From CAVPKN01 sp964588495 (GTDB taxonomy: Bacteria; Chlamydiota; Chlamydiia; Chlamydiales; JAAKFR01), in assembly GCA_964588495.1 (NCBI GenBank), contig CAZPPS010000001.1, forward strand, positions 132,688 to 196,687: 64,000 nt of DNA, in the 5' to 3' direction. Shown in pieces: positions 25,512 to 36,200 of this stretch. The translations under genes and the position numbers were made by a program. Position 1 is the stretch's first letter. Each line of letters starts with the position of its first letter. The notes beneath the pieces were generated by a model. The model did no database searches, had not been told where the DNA came from, and saw only the letters and a program-made list of their open reading frames with translations.

Positions 25512-28500
25512 TCAAGCCCAAAATTTTATCGTATTGTCACAAGATCCACTTGCCAAAGTTCCATCAGCAAGCTGTATTAAAGCCGTCACAAAGTCTCTAT
25601 GCCTCTGCAACGTGTTGAAGCAATTCCCTGTTTTTAGATCCCAAAGCTTGATCATATGATCATCTGATCCACTTGCAAGGGTTCCATCGGGAAGCTGAAT
25701 CAAAGTTTTAACACTTTCCTCGTGACCTTCAAGAGTATATACACACTCCTCAGCCTCAATATCCCAGATTTTTATCGTTTTGTCCCAAGAAGCACTGGCA
25801 AGATGGCCGTTGGAGAGCAGAACTAATGCATTAACACAGGCTGTGTGCCCCTCAAGAGTCTTTAAGCAAGCCCCTGTCTCAATATTCCAAAATTTGATGG
25901 TTTTGTCGTAAGATCCGCTTGCCAGGATTTTATTTGAGATCTGGACTAATGCATTCACATAACGGGCATGTCCCTCAAAAGTCATTAAACACTCCCCTGT
26001 TTGGGGGTTCCAATGCTTGATCGTGAAGTCATCAGAACTGCTCACAAGAGTTCCATCCGCAAGTGTGATGAGAGCATTAATACAGGCTGCGTGCCCCTCC
26101 AGGGTCCTGACACACTCTTCTTTCTCAAGGTTCCAGAGCTTAATCGTTTTATCCCACGATCCTGTTGCCACAATTCCATGAGGTAATAAGCAAAGAGCAT
26201 TCACCCAACTTGAGTGTCCGTTTTGAAGATTTTGAAGGGTCTTTGTGCAATATCCTGTATTGTGGTTCCAAATCTTTAGAGTGCCGTCTGATGAGGCACT
26301 GAGCACAGTTCCATCGTCCCCCAGAAGGGGCAAAAGAGCATTGATCCTACGCGTATGTCCTTTCACCGTATTACGCCACTCAATTGTTGAATGTGTGATC
26401 TGTACCTGCTCTGAACCTGTAGAATCGACTTGAAAAAGTGGAGGACTTTTGATGTACAAAAACTTGAGCTCTGGATTGTGCTTTGCTGTAAAAACTTGGA
26501 TCTTGGGAGTATATACATTGGCAATGTAAAGATTAGGGCAATGATCGAGCTTAAAAGTTGACAGATTCGGAAAATGAAGCCTCCGATAGAGGATGCTTCC
26601 TTGAAATGCCGTGATATTTGTACCTGAGAGGAAAAGCTCCTTGAGTTGAGTGGCAGACGCGATGTAGGGCACAGCATCGTCGCCAATAGAGGTACAGTAG
26701 CGGATGTCAAGAAGGACAACGCCTGGATGGAGCAGCGACCATAAATGGTTAGCATTAAGCATATTGCTATGATGAATGACAATAGAATTGGGCTTTTGGA
26801 TTTCCGCTTGAAAGATCAAAGCTTTCAAAACGAGGAGTTGTCTTGAGCGGTCGTCTTGGAGCTCTTCAAAATTAGCCTGGATGGAATTTTCCTGAGCATC
26901 GCTTGTAACAACAACATATTTGGAATTTCTCTGAAGGAACATAAACAAAAATTCCTTTTTTGCATTTTCGGGGGAATAGCGCCTGGCTCCCTGAATTTCT
27001 TCGATGCTCGGAATTCCGCCCAGACAGGCCTTATGGCATTGGACAGAGGTCATCGACTGCTGCTGATTCCGGTATGTGGCAGTTTGTAGCCTTTGTTCTG
27101 GAGTGGCTTGCCCGTTATTGTAGGATTTGAAGATATAGGCCCCTATTTTTTCCCTGCGCAGACTGATGAGCATTTCAAGCAACTCGCCCGATGTGAGGAT
27201 CTTGTTTTCCATCAAGCTGGAACTAATGGCATTTTGAAGCTGCCAAAATTGCAGGTAAAGGGTTGCAAGAGCACCTTCTCTAAAAAGAATCGTCGGAGTG
27301 AATGACTTATCTGCATCTTCTTCGAAAAGAGTCTTACACTCCTCTTCTGTGAAGAGTTTGGCATACTCTTTTTCCCGCTCGATGACATCATCGATCCAGG
27401 CATCCAGGATCGCATGAGAGTCTAGAGCACAAAACTGCCGCAGTGTTTCTGCGTCGAGGGGTGTGTCCAGGGGAAGGATCGCAAAAGGGGCCGAGCAGAA
27501 ATTGACAGTGCGGTAAATAGCAAGTGTTTCCCTTATCACGGGCTCCACAAAGGAGATATCATTATCCACACAGTAGAGATTGTGTTGATGGTCAAGCACA
27601 TAGTTGGAGAGCCTGCCATCTCCAGGACGTGTTAGAATAGTTGTGAGAAGGGTCCAGGTATAGTTGGCATTGGCTTCTACCTCTTGCCAGACATTTTTGA
27701 GATTTTCTCCCTGAATGGTTTGACTAAAGAGAACGGGATAACTTTTCTTTCCATTTGAGGTTTCCACATCAAAGCGGACAAGAAGAGTTGTCGGCGTCAA
27801 CTGCCCTGCAATCCTTCCATTCAGATTATGAATGGCATACTCCATCAGAGCTTGAGAGGGTTTTTGCTTGAGATGGATGTCAAATCCCTCATATTGGAGA
27901 CGGCAGACTCTGTGTGCACTTCCCTTGTAAGCATCACAGAGATCTACACCCTCCAAAATGTTTTCAAAGAGAGTCCGTTTTAAATAGCGGGGCTTTTCAA
28001 AAATGCCAGTCGTGATCACGACCATCTCCTCTCCCTCAGGAAACTCGTCAGTGATCGCAAAGATTGCCTGTACCAGTTTGTTAAAACCGATCCCAAAGGA
28101 GAGGCGCAAGCCCGACTGATTGGGAATTTCTATCAGGGATTGGAGAATATCTATGACTCCCCTTTCCTCTACCGTTTTAAAGTAGCACACTGCTAAGGAT
28201 GGATCTTGTAACTTGTAAATGGTTTCGAAATATTTACAGCTGGCAGCCACATCATTTGTATCACAATGATAATGGGCAATCTGTCTGATTAATGGGAGGG
28301 ATGCTAGATAAACACTTTTGTTGGTCACCCCTTCAATCAAATCGATATTCTGGAAAGCTTCCCTAAAGTCTTCGTTTTTTTTGATAATCGTATCGACGCA
28401 GTTGTAGAGCGGATAAAAAACAAGCCACCAAATTTTTTCTAGCAAAGCAATCTCTTTTGACGCAAGCGTATATAGTTTTAAGTCCGCTGTGCAGGAGGCC

Positions 28501-30041
28501 GATTCTTTCTGTTGTCCATAGTGAAGGTGCATCCCAATTCTGAGGGCATAAATAGAAGCCACACACTCTTGCAAAAGTTGTCCGGTTTTCTCTGTAAAAC
28601 ACCCTTGCTCTACAAGAGCTGCAATGATCTCGATCGTGTTGGTTTGAAGGATCCCATAATAGAGGGCGATGTCGGAAAGGAGGTGATTGAAAATCTCAAC
28701 AAATTGTTCCTTAATATTAAATACCCCTGTCTGAAAATTGGGAGGGATCTTCGTTTGCAAACGGTAGTCTTGCTGCCGGGTTTCAAGGGCAACATATACA
28801 CGATTTGGAAGCGAGGAGTGTGCTTTGACAAGCTCTTTGAATTGGACAAAAAGATCGGGTGTATTCTGAGCAAGACTAGAAGTTTTAAGGGACATATAGG
28901 CAAATTCTTGGGGCCCAATCACGCAATCTTCCTGCAGCTTTGCCATATCCTCGGGTGTTCCGATATGAATTCGATCTTCTGTCGGAGAAATGTCGATGCG
29001 CAATCCTGAAGGATTGGGCCGCTCAAGACAGGTAAACCAAAAGTTAAAGCGGGCCGTTTCCCCTAAAGAGGCGATCTGGATTTCCAAGATCTCAAAGAGT
29101 TTTTTAAAAAAAGGCTTATGGGCACTATCACTGATGAGAATGAAGAACTCCAAATCGGAAAAAGGACACACCTCTTCTCTCCCTAAAGATCCCATCACGC
29201 GGATATCGTAAGCACAAGGGGCAGCACCGATCAGAATAAAAATGTCGTCGAGAAAAACTTGAAACATTTCCTTAAATTTCAAGACAACATGGCGTTGAAA
29301 AGCACGCACGTCCCCTAAAGAAAAAGAAAAGGAATCTCTAAAGGAATCAAGGGCATTCCGGTACCGTTCTGTTGCAAGAAGCAAAGGTTCTTTAAAGTTT
29401 GCTTGGCTGTTCAAGATTTCAGATCGAAATTTGTCGACAGCCTCCTGTTTTTCAAAACCGATGTTGTTAATCCGCTCAAGAACTTTGGTATAGAAAGGGA
29501 GTATATCTTGTAGATCGAGACAAAACGTCTTAAAGGTCTCAATCTGCTCAAGACTTAACCGAATGGCTTCGAAAGAAGGATAGGCATTTGTCAAAAATTT
29601 CTCTAATCTGTGTTGCAGCAGCGTGGCAAAGTATTTGGAGGCCGCACGGTGCGCTTTTTTGTCATCATGGATTTGAATTGCTTTGGCAAATGCATGCATC
29701 GCATCGGTGTTTTGATGATGATTTTGGTAATAGGTGCCTATCTGAATCGCAAGCTCTTGCTGGTATTCACTCAATAAAGAAGAACGTGCCAGAAGGTGTG
29801 GAATATTATTCAGGAGTGAATCAAGAGAGCCAAAATGGGGAAAAAGGCGGAAGAGAAGCGTATAACATTGCATGATCTCCTCTTCTGTTGTGACAACGGT
29901 AAAAAGAGAAAGAAGCTGAGTGATGGCAGCTTGAAAATTTCCGGTATTGAGTAAGTGTTCGACAACATTAAAAAGGGGAAGGGGTCGCTCTTTTTTTTCG
30001 AGAAGGTCACTTTGAAAGCCTGAATCTGTGATTGAGTGCAT
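25512..30041 (-). CDS. Giant nucleotidyltransferase / lipid-kinase-like / LRR / WD40 protein
   Basis: 1509 residues from the ATG at 30041. A GTG at 30113 would add 24 residues but leave only 18 bp to the divergent P4; the ATG leaves 90 bp and is preferred. Domains: N-terminal helical/TPR-like; a GlnD/DUF294-type nucleotidyltransferase (about 275-340, VMGSLGREEVCPFSDLEFFI); a second helical region; a PI-kinase-like part (about 755-840, LLVRFDVETSNGKK, TRPGDGRLSNYVLD, YCVDNDISF); a short leucine-rich segment (about 1100-1180); and seven WD40 repeats (about 1225-1509) forming a full propeller. No signal peptide with this start. No prenylation box. Function unknown; an adaptor-type effector is inferred. 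Confidence 0.8.
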   Translation of the reverse strand: MHSITDSGFQSDLLEKKERPLPLFNVVEHLLNTGNFQAAITQLLSLFTVVTTEEEIMQCYTLLFRLFPHFGSLDSLLNNIPHLLARSSLLSEYQQELAIQIGTYYQNHHQNTDAMHAFAKAIQIHDDKKAHRAASKYFATLLQHRLEKFLTNAYPSFEAIRLSLEQIETFKTFCLDLQDILPFYTKVLERINNIGFEKQEAVDKFRSEILNSQANFKEPLLLATERYRNALDSFRDSFSFSLGDVRAFQRHVVLKFKEMFQVFLDDIFILIGAAPCAYDIRVMGSLGREEVCPFSDLEFFILISDSAHKPFFKKLFEILEIQIASLGETARFNFWFTCLERPNPSGLRIDISPTEDRIHIGTPEDMAKLQEDCVIGPQEFAYMSLKTSSLAQNTPDLFVQFKELVKAHSSLPNRVYVALETRQQDYRLQTKIPPNFQTGVFNIKEQFVEIFNHLLSDIALYYGILQTNTIEIIAALVEQGCFTEKTGQLLQECVASIYALRIGMHLHYGQQKESASCTADLKLYTLASKEIALLEKIWWLVFYPLYNCVDTIIKKNEDFREAFQNIDLIEGVTNKSVYLASLPLIRQIAHYHCDTNDVAASCKYFETIYKLQDPSLAVCYFKTVEERGVIDILQSLIEIPNQSGLRLSFGIGFNKLVQAIFAITDEFPEGEEMVVITTGIFEKPRYLKRTLFENILEGVDLCDAYKGSAHRVCRLQYEGFDIHLKQKPSQALMEYAIHNLNGRIAGQLTPTTLLVRFDVETSNGKKSYPVLFSQTIQGENLKNVWQEVEANANYTWTLLTTILTRPGDGRLSNYVLDHQHNLYCVDNDISFVEPVIRETLAIYRTVNFCSAPFAILPLDTPLDAETLRQFCALDSHAILDAWIDDVIEREKEYAKLFTEEECKTLFEEDADKSFTPTILFREGALATLYLQFWQLQNAISSSLMENKILTSGELLEMLISLRREKIGAYIFKSYNNGQATPEQRLQTATYRNQQQSMTSVQCHKACLGGIPSIEEIQGARRYSPENAKKEFLFMFLQRNSKYVVVTSDAQENSIQANFEELQDDRSRQLLVLKALIFQAEIQKPNSIVIHHSNMLNANHLWSLLHPGVVLLDIRYCTSIGDDAVPYIASATQLKELFLSGTNITAFQGSILYRRLHFPNLSTFKLDHCPNLYIANVYTPKIQVFTAKHNPELKFLYIKSPPLFQVDSTGSEQVQITHSTIEWRNTVKGHTRRINALLPLLGDDGTVLSASSDGTLKIWNHNTGYCTKTLQNLQNGHSSWVNALCLLPHGIVATGSWDKTIKLWNLEKEECVRTLEGHAACINALITLADGTLVSSSDDFTIKHWNPQTGECLMTFEGHARYVNALVQISNKILASGSYDKTIKFWNIETGACLKTLEGHTACVNALVLLSNGHLASASWDKTIKIWDIEAEECVYTLEGHEESVKTLIQLPDGTLASGSDDHMIKLWDLKTGNCFNTLQRHRDFVTALIQLADGTLASGSCDNTIKFWA

Positions 30042-30131
30042 GTTTGCCCCGAAGTTATTTAGTGGAAAGAAAATATAACTAAATATTAACTTTAACAAAC
30101 AGTTTTTTTTCACTTTTTAATGGGTTAAGCA
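30042..30131. promoter_or_regulatory. AT-rich divergent promoter region between WD40 gene and P4
   Basis: 90 bp, strongly AT-rich, separating two divergent large genes. On the plus strand TATAACTAAATATTAACTTT offers several -10-like hexamers. Exact boxes cannot be assigned. Confidence 0.4.
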
Positions 30132-32564
30132 ATGGCCATCACAAATGCATATGTAGATTTTGAACCAAATCGTGCCCAAACGTCGCCAAGAGCTGTCTTG
30201 CATGCCCAATGGAATTTCCACACCACGAAAGTCTCTTTAGTAGAGTATCCTCAGGGCCTGGAAACCATTTTTGAAGATGAGTGGGGGAAAACCTCACAAA
30301 GTAAAGTTGAAAAATCTGACAGTTACAGCAGCATGGATGATCACATTGCCCACCTGAAAACCTGTGAACCGGTTGTGATTGATGGTGTGCCCCATTTTAT
30401 CGTCCCCCTCAAGCGATGGAAGCTCGAAAATGGAGAGGTGTGCCTTTTACGCAAAGAGCAAGAATTGATTTATGTCATGATCGATCTCAATCAGGAGCGC
30501 CTCCATGGCCCCATTCCTTACCCTCCAGATGTCAATATTGAGGACTGTATCAACTACCTCTTGAGCTGCTACCCTCTCATCAAAGAGGGCGATGTTAGAT
30601 TCTTAAGCCCTTACTTCACATGGGATTGGAAAGAATATCGGATCAAACTACTGACTGCTGACTCTTCTTTATTTAGTCGAACAGAATATACAAAGCACGA
30701 TTCTGTCTGGCAAATAGCGAACACTCTTTCAGAAGAAACCCTCCATGTGCCCTTTGAACAAGCAGCTGTTGTGCATGCTAGCACTACAATACCGATTACC
30801 AAGTGCAAATTGTGCCATATCAAAGAACTGGAAGTCACCAATCTCGAAATTCAAAAAAATACAGGATTCGTCCATTTAAAATGTGTGGACTTGCGGAGTC
30901 ATAATGGTTTTCCTATTCATGCTGGGCTTTGGGCTGTTACCCTCCTCAATACTGGAAAAACAGACATCACCAACCCCAAAACATGGTATGGACATGCGGG
31001 CATTCTCATCGAAGGGGTAGAAAGTGGCGCCTATGTCTCCTATTTTGCACATTTGACGGCAGAGGATGGGGGAAAAGTGAAGCTTAAAAAAGGGATCATT
31101 CCCACCTATTCTGGGCAAAGCGAAACTTTCCCGATAGAAAGCGAACACGTTAGAAAAATGCTCCAAATCGTAGAATACGAAATGGCTCAACAGGAAAAGG
31201 GTGAGCCCATCGTCTTTTTTAGCACAGGTAAAGTCTCTCCCCTTTTAAGCCAGATGGAAGCGTTTTATAAAAAAGATGAAGCACATGAATCCTTGACATG
31301 CAGAACTATTAGAACTTTTGACACTTACGAATCAATGATCCATAGCATTCTCAATTGCGAGCTCAGCACATTTGAAGAAGTTATATGGGATCATCGGGAT
31401 GATGACGTGCTTGTGCGTTTAATGCGGCTCGCTTATGCGAGTGAATATCCAAATCAAGCAGAAGCTTTGTATTTTATGAATTTGGACATTGAGGAAGATA
31501 AGGAAAAGTTTACTCGAAAAAAGGAGATCGAACGGGAAATCCAACAAATCACTGAAGAGCCCGAGAAAAAAAAGGTAACGACTGATACCGAACATCAACC
31601 CTATTGTCAAATCTATTTTTTAGACATGGAGAAAGATCAGGTTTGGATCGAAAGCAATGATCCCACAAAACGGGATCGCACGAGAGAGGTTGTTGCAAAT
31701 AGGGTGATCTCATCGGGTTGCCGCACCCGATTTATAGTCAAAAAAGACAACGGAACATGGGAAGAAATTGTTCAGCTCCATAATTGCATGAGTTGGGCAA
31801 GTGGAATGCTGGCCATTATAGGCATCTATCTACACACGTCCTCTGATGAGTGGAAACCAAGCGATCTTGTTAAAATGGATAACTCCCATCAAGGGCAGAT
31901 TGAGACCTCAAAATTAAAAAACACAAAGCTTGGAGCCCCTTTTACAATTCGAAAAAAAGCACTCCAGTTGGAAGAACACTACCTGGAAACACTCCAGTTA
32001 AATAAGGAATATCACAAACCCAAGTTAACACTTGATGCTTTATTACCTGAGCCTAATCAAATCGACATGTACACTCTTTTGTGGCTTGTAAACTTACATG
32101 ATACGCCCGGAATCACAGGTGACATCCATATTTTTTTACAGAAATTCGACAATATCAGCACCGTGACAACTGCATTAACTTGGGCCTTAGGACATTTGTT
32201 AATGAAAGAAGTGGACGTTCTAGTCGACTATTTTTGTGAAAAGATACAATCTTTCCCGATAGACAAAGAAGGCAATACCCCTATTGATTTTGCCCTTCAA
32301 GCACACTTGAAAACGAATAAGCATGAACGGGCATGTATAGAATTTTTAACAATCCTAAGAAGTCACGAAATACAATTTCTCAAAACCCGTATTTTTAATG
32401 ACTTTGATTTCACGCTGCGATTCCTGACCACGTGTCACGAGAAAAATTATACGAAACTGCTTGGAGTGATTCGTCAACTTTCAGGCCATATCGGTTTAGG
32501 TAATGTCGCCCGATTGCAAAAAGCACACAATAAACAAACAGACACGTGTTGCGCGGTTCAATGA
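30132..32564 (+). CDS. P4: large family protein with GHAG...NCMSW motifs, CaaX box CAVQ
   Basis: 810 residues, same layout as P1: three N-terminal modules (including HGPIPYPPDVNIEDCINYL), no OTU-like insertion, core with WAVTLLNTG, TWYGHAGILIEGV (His288), GAYVSYFAHL, QQEKGEPIVFF, VWIESNDP and HNCMSWASGML (Cys552). The C-terminal part has an ankyrin-like KEGNTPIDFALQ. It ends TDTCCAVQ: CAVQ fits a farnesylation CaaX box and the preceding Cys recalls doubly lipidated proteins. The phosphatase gene follows after 13 bp with its own AGGAG, so the two are an operon. Confidence 0.82.
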   Translation: MAITNAYVDFEPNRAQTSPRAVLHAQWNFHTTKVSLVEYPQGLETIFEDEWGKTSQSKVEKSDSYSSMDDHIAHLKTCEPVVIDGVPHFIVPLKRWKLENGEVCLLRKEQELIYVMIDLNQERLHGPIPYPPDVNIEDCINYLLSCYPLIKEGDVRFLSPYFTWDWKEYRIKLLTADSSLFSRTEYTKHDSVWQIANTLSEETLHVPFEQAAVVHASTTIPITKCKLCHIKELEVTNLEIQKNTGFVHLKCVDLRSHNGFPIHAGLWAVTLLNTGKTDITNPKTWYGHAGILIEGVESGAYVSYFAHLTAEDGGKVKLKKGIIPTYSGQSETFPIESEHVRKMLQIVEYEMAQQEKGEPIVFFSTGKVSPLLSQMEAFYKKDEAHESLTCRTIRTFDTYESMIHSILNCELSTFEEVIWDHRDDDVLVRLMRLAYASEYPNQAEALYFMNLDIEEDKEKFTRKKEIEREIQQITEEPEKKKVTTDTEHQPYCQIYFLDMEKDQVWIESNDPTKRDRTREVVANRVISSGCRTRFIVKKDNGTWEEIVQLHNCMSWASGMLAIIGIYLHTSSDEWKPSDLVKMDNSHQGQIETSKLKNTKLGAPFTIRKKALQLEEHYLETLQLNKEYHKPKLTLDALLPEPNQIDMYTLLWLVNLHDTPGITGDIHIFLQKFDNISTVTTALTWALGHLLMKEVDVLVDYFCEKIQSFPIDKEGNTPIDFALQAHLKTNKHERACIEFLTILRSHEIQFLKTRIFNDFDFTLRFLTTCHEKNYTKLLGVIRQLSGHIGLGNVARLQKAHNKQTDTCCAVQ

Positions 32565-32577
32565 TAGGAGAAAATTG

Positions 32578-33216
32578 ATGTTCGTTAAAGCTACAACCAC
32601 ACATGACTACCGTTCCACAGATTCGGCACTTCCTGTGCAAAATAATGTGAAATTACGTGAACAAATTCTGAATTTTGTCCCTTCGGATCTCATAAAAGAC
32701 GAGCTGGAAATTTTGCTTACCCATGCCAACCAAATTACGGACTATATTGTTTTGGGTGACTATGAGGCTTTGCTCTCGATTAATCCCTACCATGCCCTTG
32801 AAGAAGGGGATTATAGCGCGTGCCTTGGAAAAAACTTCAAACTTGTGATCAGTTTGAGAAGTGCTAATGAAGGGGACGCCCCAGATGCTCCTGACTTTGC
32901 ACGGCTCGGCATTCGAAGAGAGCGGGTATTTGTCGGGGACGAAGAGTCTGGCTGGCCCGAAATCCAGAAGCAGTTTGATCGCCTTTTCCCACTCATTGAC
33001 ACCGCTAGAGCTAAAGGAGAGGATATCCTCATCCATTGCACAGCAGGCTCTTCAAGAAGCCCCGCTTTTGTCTATGCCTACCTGATGTATGCCTGCCAAG
33101 TCACCGCAGAACAAGCTTTCAAATATGTTCAATCGTTACGGCCGCAGGTCCAGTTAGGTTGGTTCAAAGAAGGACTTTTAGCCTATCAGTCCACCCTGGA
33201 CATCAAGTACTTTTGA
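32578..33216 (+). CDS. Dual-specificity / tyrosine phosphatase
   Basis: 212 residues. The phosphatase signature HCTAGSSRSPAF (Cys-x5-Arg) lies near residue 150, preceded by the buried beta strand EDILIHC; an acidic loop with VGDEESGWPE lies upstream in the place of the general acid. This matches the DSP class, small cytosolic phosphatases of Tyr/Ser/Thr and sometimes of RNA or lipids. The ATG at 32578 follows AGGAG; the longer frame overlaps P4 and is rejected. Cotranscribed with P4. A eukaryote-type DSP in this setting suggests a host target, which is inference. Confidence 0.87.
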   Translation: MFVKATTTHDYRSTDSALPVQNNVKLREQILNFVPSDLIKDELEILLTHANQITDYIVLGDYEALLSINPYHALEEGDYSACLGKNFKLVISLRSANEGDAPDAPDFARLGIRRERVFVGDEESGWPEIQKQFDRLFPLIDTARAKGEDILIHCTAGSSRSPAFVYAYLMYACQVTAEQAFKYVQSLRPQVQLGWFKEGLLAYQSTLDIKYF

Positions 33217-33280
33217 CCCTTGCAATTCAACAAATTTTTCTTTAGCATATTTTTTTATTCTTTTTTTTGGTGATCGGTAA

Positions 33281-36200
33281 ATGTCTGTTTTGAATGTGAA
33301 ATCTAGTATTCTATCTCATGATGATCAAATTAAATTTAAAAAAGAGGAAGATCATTTAGTTGCTCAAATTGTTTCAAATTCACTGGTCTCGAATTCTTAC
33401 CCAGTCGACCCCTCTTATGCGACAATCCCTTTGATTCCGCAAGAATTACAGACTTCTCCAAAAAAAATGGTGAAATGGCTTATCGAACAGCACTATAGAC
33501 CTATTCTCAAGGATGGACAGATCGTTTTTGAGGCGGATTCTGAATTTGAAGAGATAAAAAAGTGTTATGCAAATCTGAAGTCCCAAGCCGATCCTTCTAT
33601 TTATGCTCTTCTTGATCTCCAAGATCGTATCTCAAATATCCGGGTTACAAGCGATTATGACGAACTGATCGAAGGGATAGAAAAACTTGCCTTAAGTGCC
33701 TGCGAAACAGAGTGCGTGGAAGAAAGTGAGATTCTCCCTCCTTCCACACACACATTTGTGCATGAAGGGCAGAGATATGAGATAAAATTGACGCGTGGAA
33801 AAAGTTCATGTTCTCTCCATGCTCTTTTAGGTGAAGAAATTCAGGGAATTTATCGCTTTCCAGGAAATGACTGTGATGTGGCAGCAAAACAGCTTTTTCT
33901 CAATGCCCTTAAAGAAGCTTTAGCAACAGGAAATGAGAGAATTATTGTCGATTTCATCAGTATTGTGATGGATCATTTGTTTGATTTAGATCGAGACAAT
34001 CTCTATGAAGCGCGCTGTCTTTTTTCAAGAACTTCAACAGGATGTGAGCTTGGAAAACAATTGCGTGTTATTCGAATGAGTCCTCAAACAGAAATGACAC
34101 AAATGGAACAGCGGACACTGATCCTTTCAGAGGCAATGGTCACTCTTTATGTGGATGCTGTGAAAATGCCAGGGTTTTATCTCAATACACAGGAGATAAA
34201 ACTCGCAGCTACCCTCTTTAGAAAAAATGTTCTTATTTTTGGATCAAAACCGATAACGCTTGCTGAAGAAATCCATGAAGGTGAGGATGAGGAGCCGATT
34301 GTTATCCATCATAATCAGCTGCATTTTTCCCGCTGCGTCAAAGCAAAAAAAGTAGCTGCTCTTTCAGAAAAGGAGGTTTCACAGCAACCTATTTGGCATG
34401 AAGATACCCTTCCATCAGGTTTCTTTCATTTGAAAAAGGGTACGGTCGTTGCGGTACATGGAGATTCCATAGAAATAGCAATCAAAAGGAAAGATGCAGA
34501 ACAGATCAATTTGAAGATTTGCGAATATTTGGCTGATGATCCAGCGTCTTTGTACCACTTTGCCAAGACCGCTTCTCTTCCAAAAGCACAGGCTGTGCAC
34601 TTCCAGTCGCAAGCACTCGCTCAAATCATTGAAAGCGCAGAAGAAGAATCTAAAAAGGCCCTTGGAGAAAGGGATAACCAAAAATATAGCCAAATTTTAG
34701 ACAAAATAGAGCTCCTTAGGCAAACAAAAACGGATTTGCAAAAAGATCTCAATGAAATAAAAAAACCTATTAATCGCACTGTTCAAGAATATTTCAAAAA
34801 ATCTTTTTTTCTATCCTATCTAGGGGGCAGTCAAGAAGAGATCGATGAGTTTTTTGCCTTATTAGACACTTTGAAGGAAGTCAACCATGACTCGCTTATT
34901 CCCTACTATCCAGTATTAACTATGCTCGCCCATCGCATAGAAAAAGCAACATTAAAGCGCCTTCTACAAGAAGCTAGACAGCGCGATTGTTACCTGACCT
35001 ATGCTGTTGTGTTAGGGTATGCCCGAGCGGCTTTAACTTTTAAAGACAAGCTCCTATGGCAAGATTACCAACCCCATACAGTTATAGAAGTTTTACGCGA
35101 AGTCTATCCAGAAGATCTGACTCTCCCCGTTTATCTAGAGATACTCAAATCTCAATCTGAGGGTGCCTTCAGTGACTTTTCAACAGTGGCTCCCTATCTA
35201 CAAAGAGCTCTTGAGGCTCTTGCTTTAGGAAACATCTCTTGTGCTATTGAACAAATCGTCAAGGGAACGCCCCTTTTGTGCGGTTTTTCAAACTTACACC
35301 GCTATCTTGCGATTGCCTGGTCGTGTCACGGCGAATTTGATAAGGCAAAACAAATTGTAAAAAGGGCCTCTCAATTGCCCAATGTACATGTGCAAAATGT
35401 TACACAATCTGTAACCGAAATCATCTGCATGATCAGCAATGCTGCAATGACAAAGAAACTCGCAAAGCCTGAAAAAAGCTCAGATCCTGCTCACGATCTG
35501 CTAACAGATTTTGTCGAAATGTGCCAGTCACAACCTTTAAGCCTGGATTTAGCAACTCAATTTGTTGAAAGAGCTGCCTCTCTTCTTCACTCTGATCTCG
35601 AGCAACTCCCTCTTGTCTACTTTGGGATCCAAAATCTAACAGCGCGCATCTCAGTAGGAGCTCGCGACAAATTCGAGGAAGTCTATAGGCCTTTATTTAT
35701 CGCTTTAGGCGAATGCATTTCAATCTTGCTCTATATTTGCTACGATTTGGGAAACTTGGATCCCTGGATCGCAGAAATATCGGAAAAGAAGGAGAAAGGG
35801 GATCAGGTTTCCTTTCTCATCAAAGCCCCCTCCATTCAATTTGGCCTCTTATCCGCCCATAAAAAAGAAATCCCGTTCTTTGAGTTTTTAGACAGTCTTC
35901 ATTTGACGCGAAAATCTGCCCGCGCCCTAGCGACATGCATCACTAAAGAGGTTTATGGTTTGTGGTTAGGGTTGATGACATCTCATTTGATGCCATCCAT
36001 CGGCTCTGAAGATGTCCCCCTTCCCGATGATCCCCTTATTTTTACAGGCATCTTACAATCGGGTCTGATAAATGGTGTGAAAGGGATGGAAGCGTCTTTC
36101 CTGAAATCTGCAGCACATCTGAATAAGTATTTAGCGATTCAACCCGACGCTCGCCCCTACCTGATCGATCCCCAAAGCTTGGAATGGGCCAAATTTTGCG

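Noticed and set aside
28512..29009. 165-codon plus-strand ORF inside the giant WD40 gene
   Set aside because: Shadow frame of a well-supported protein with recognisable domains on the other strand.
30042..30113. GTG start with a signal-peptide-like N-terminus for the giant WD40 protein
   Set aside because: No ribosome site, leaves only 18 bp for divergent promoters, and the hydrophobic stretch is a translation of AT-rich promoter DNA; the ATG at 30041 is preferred.
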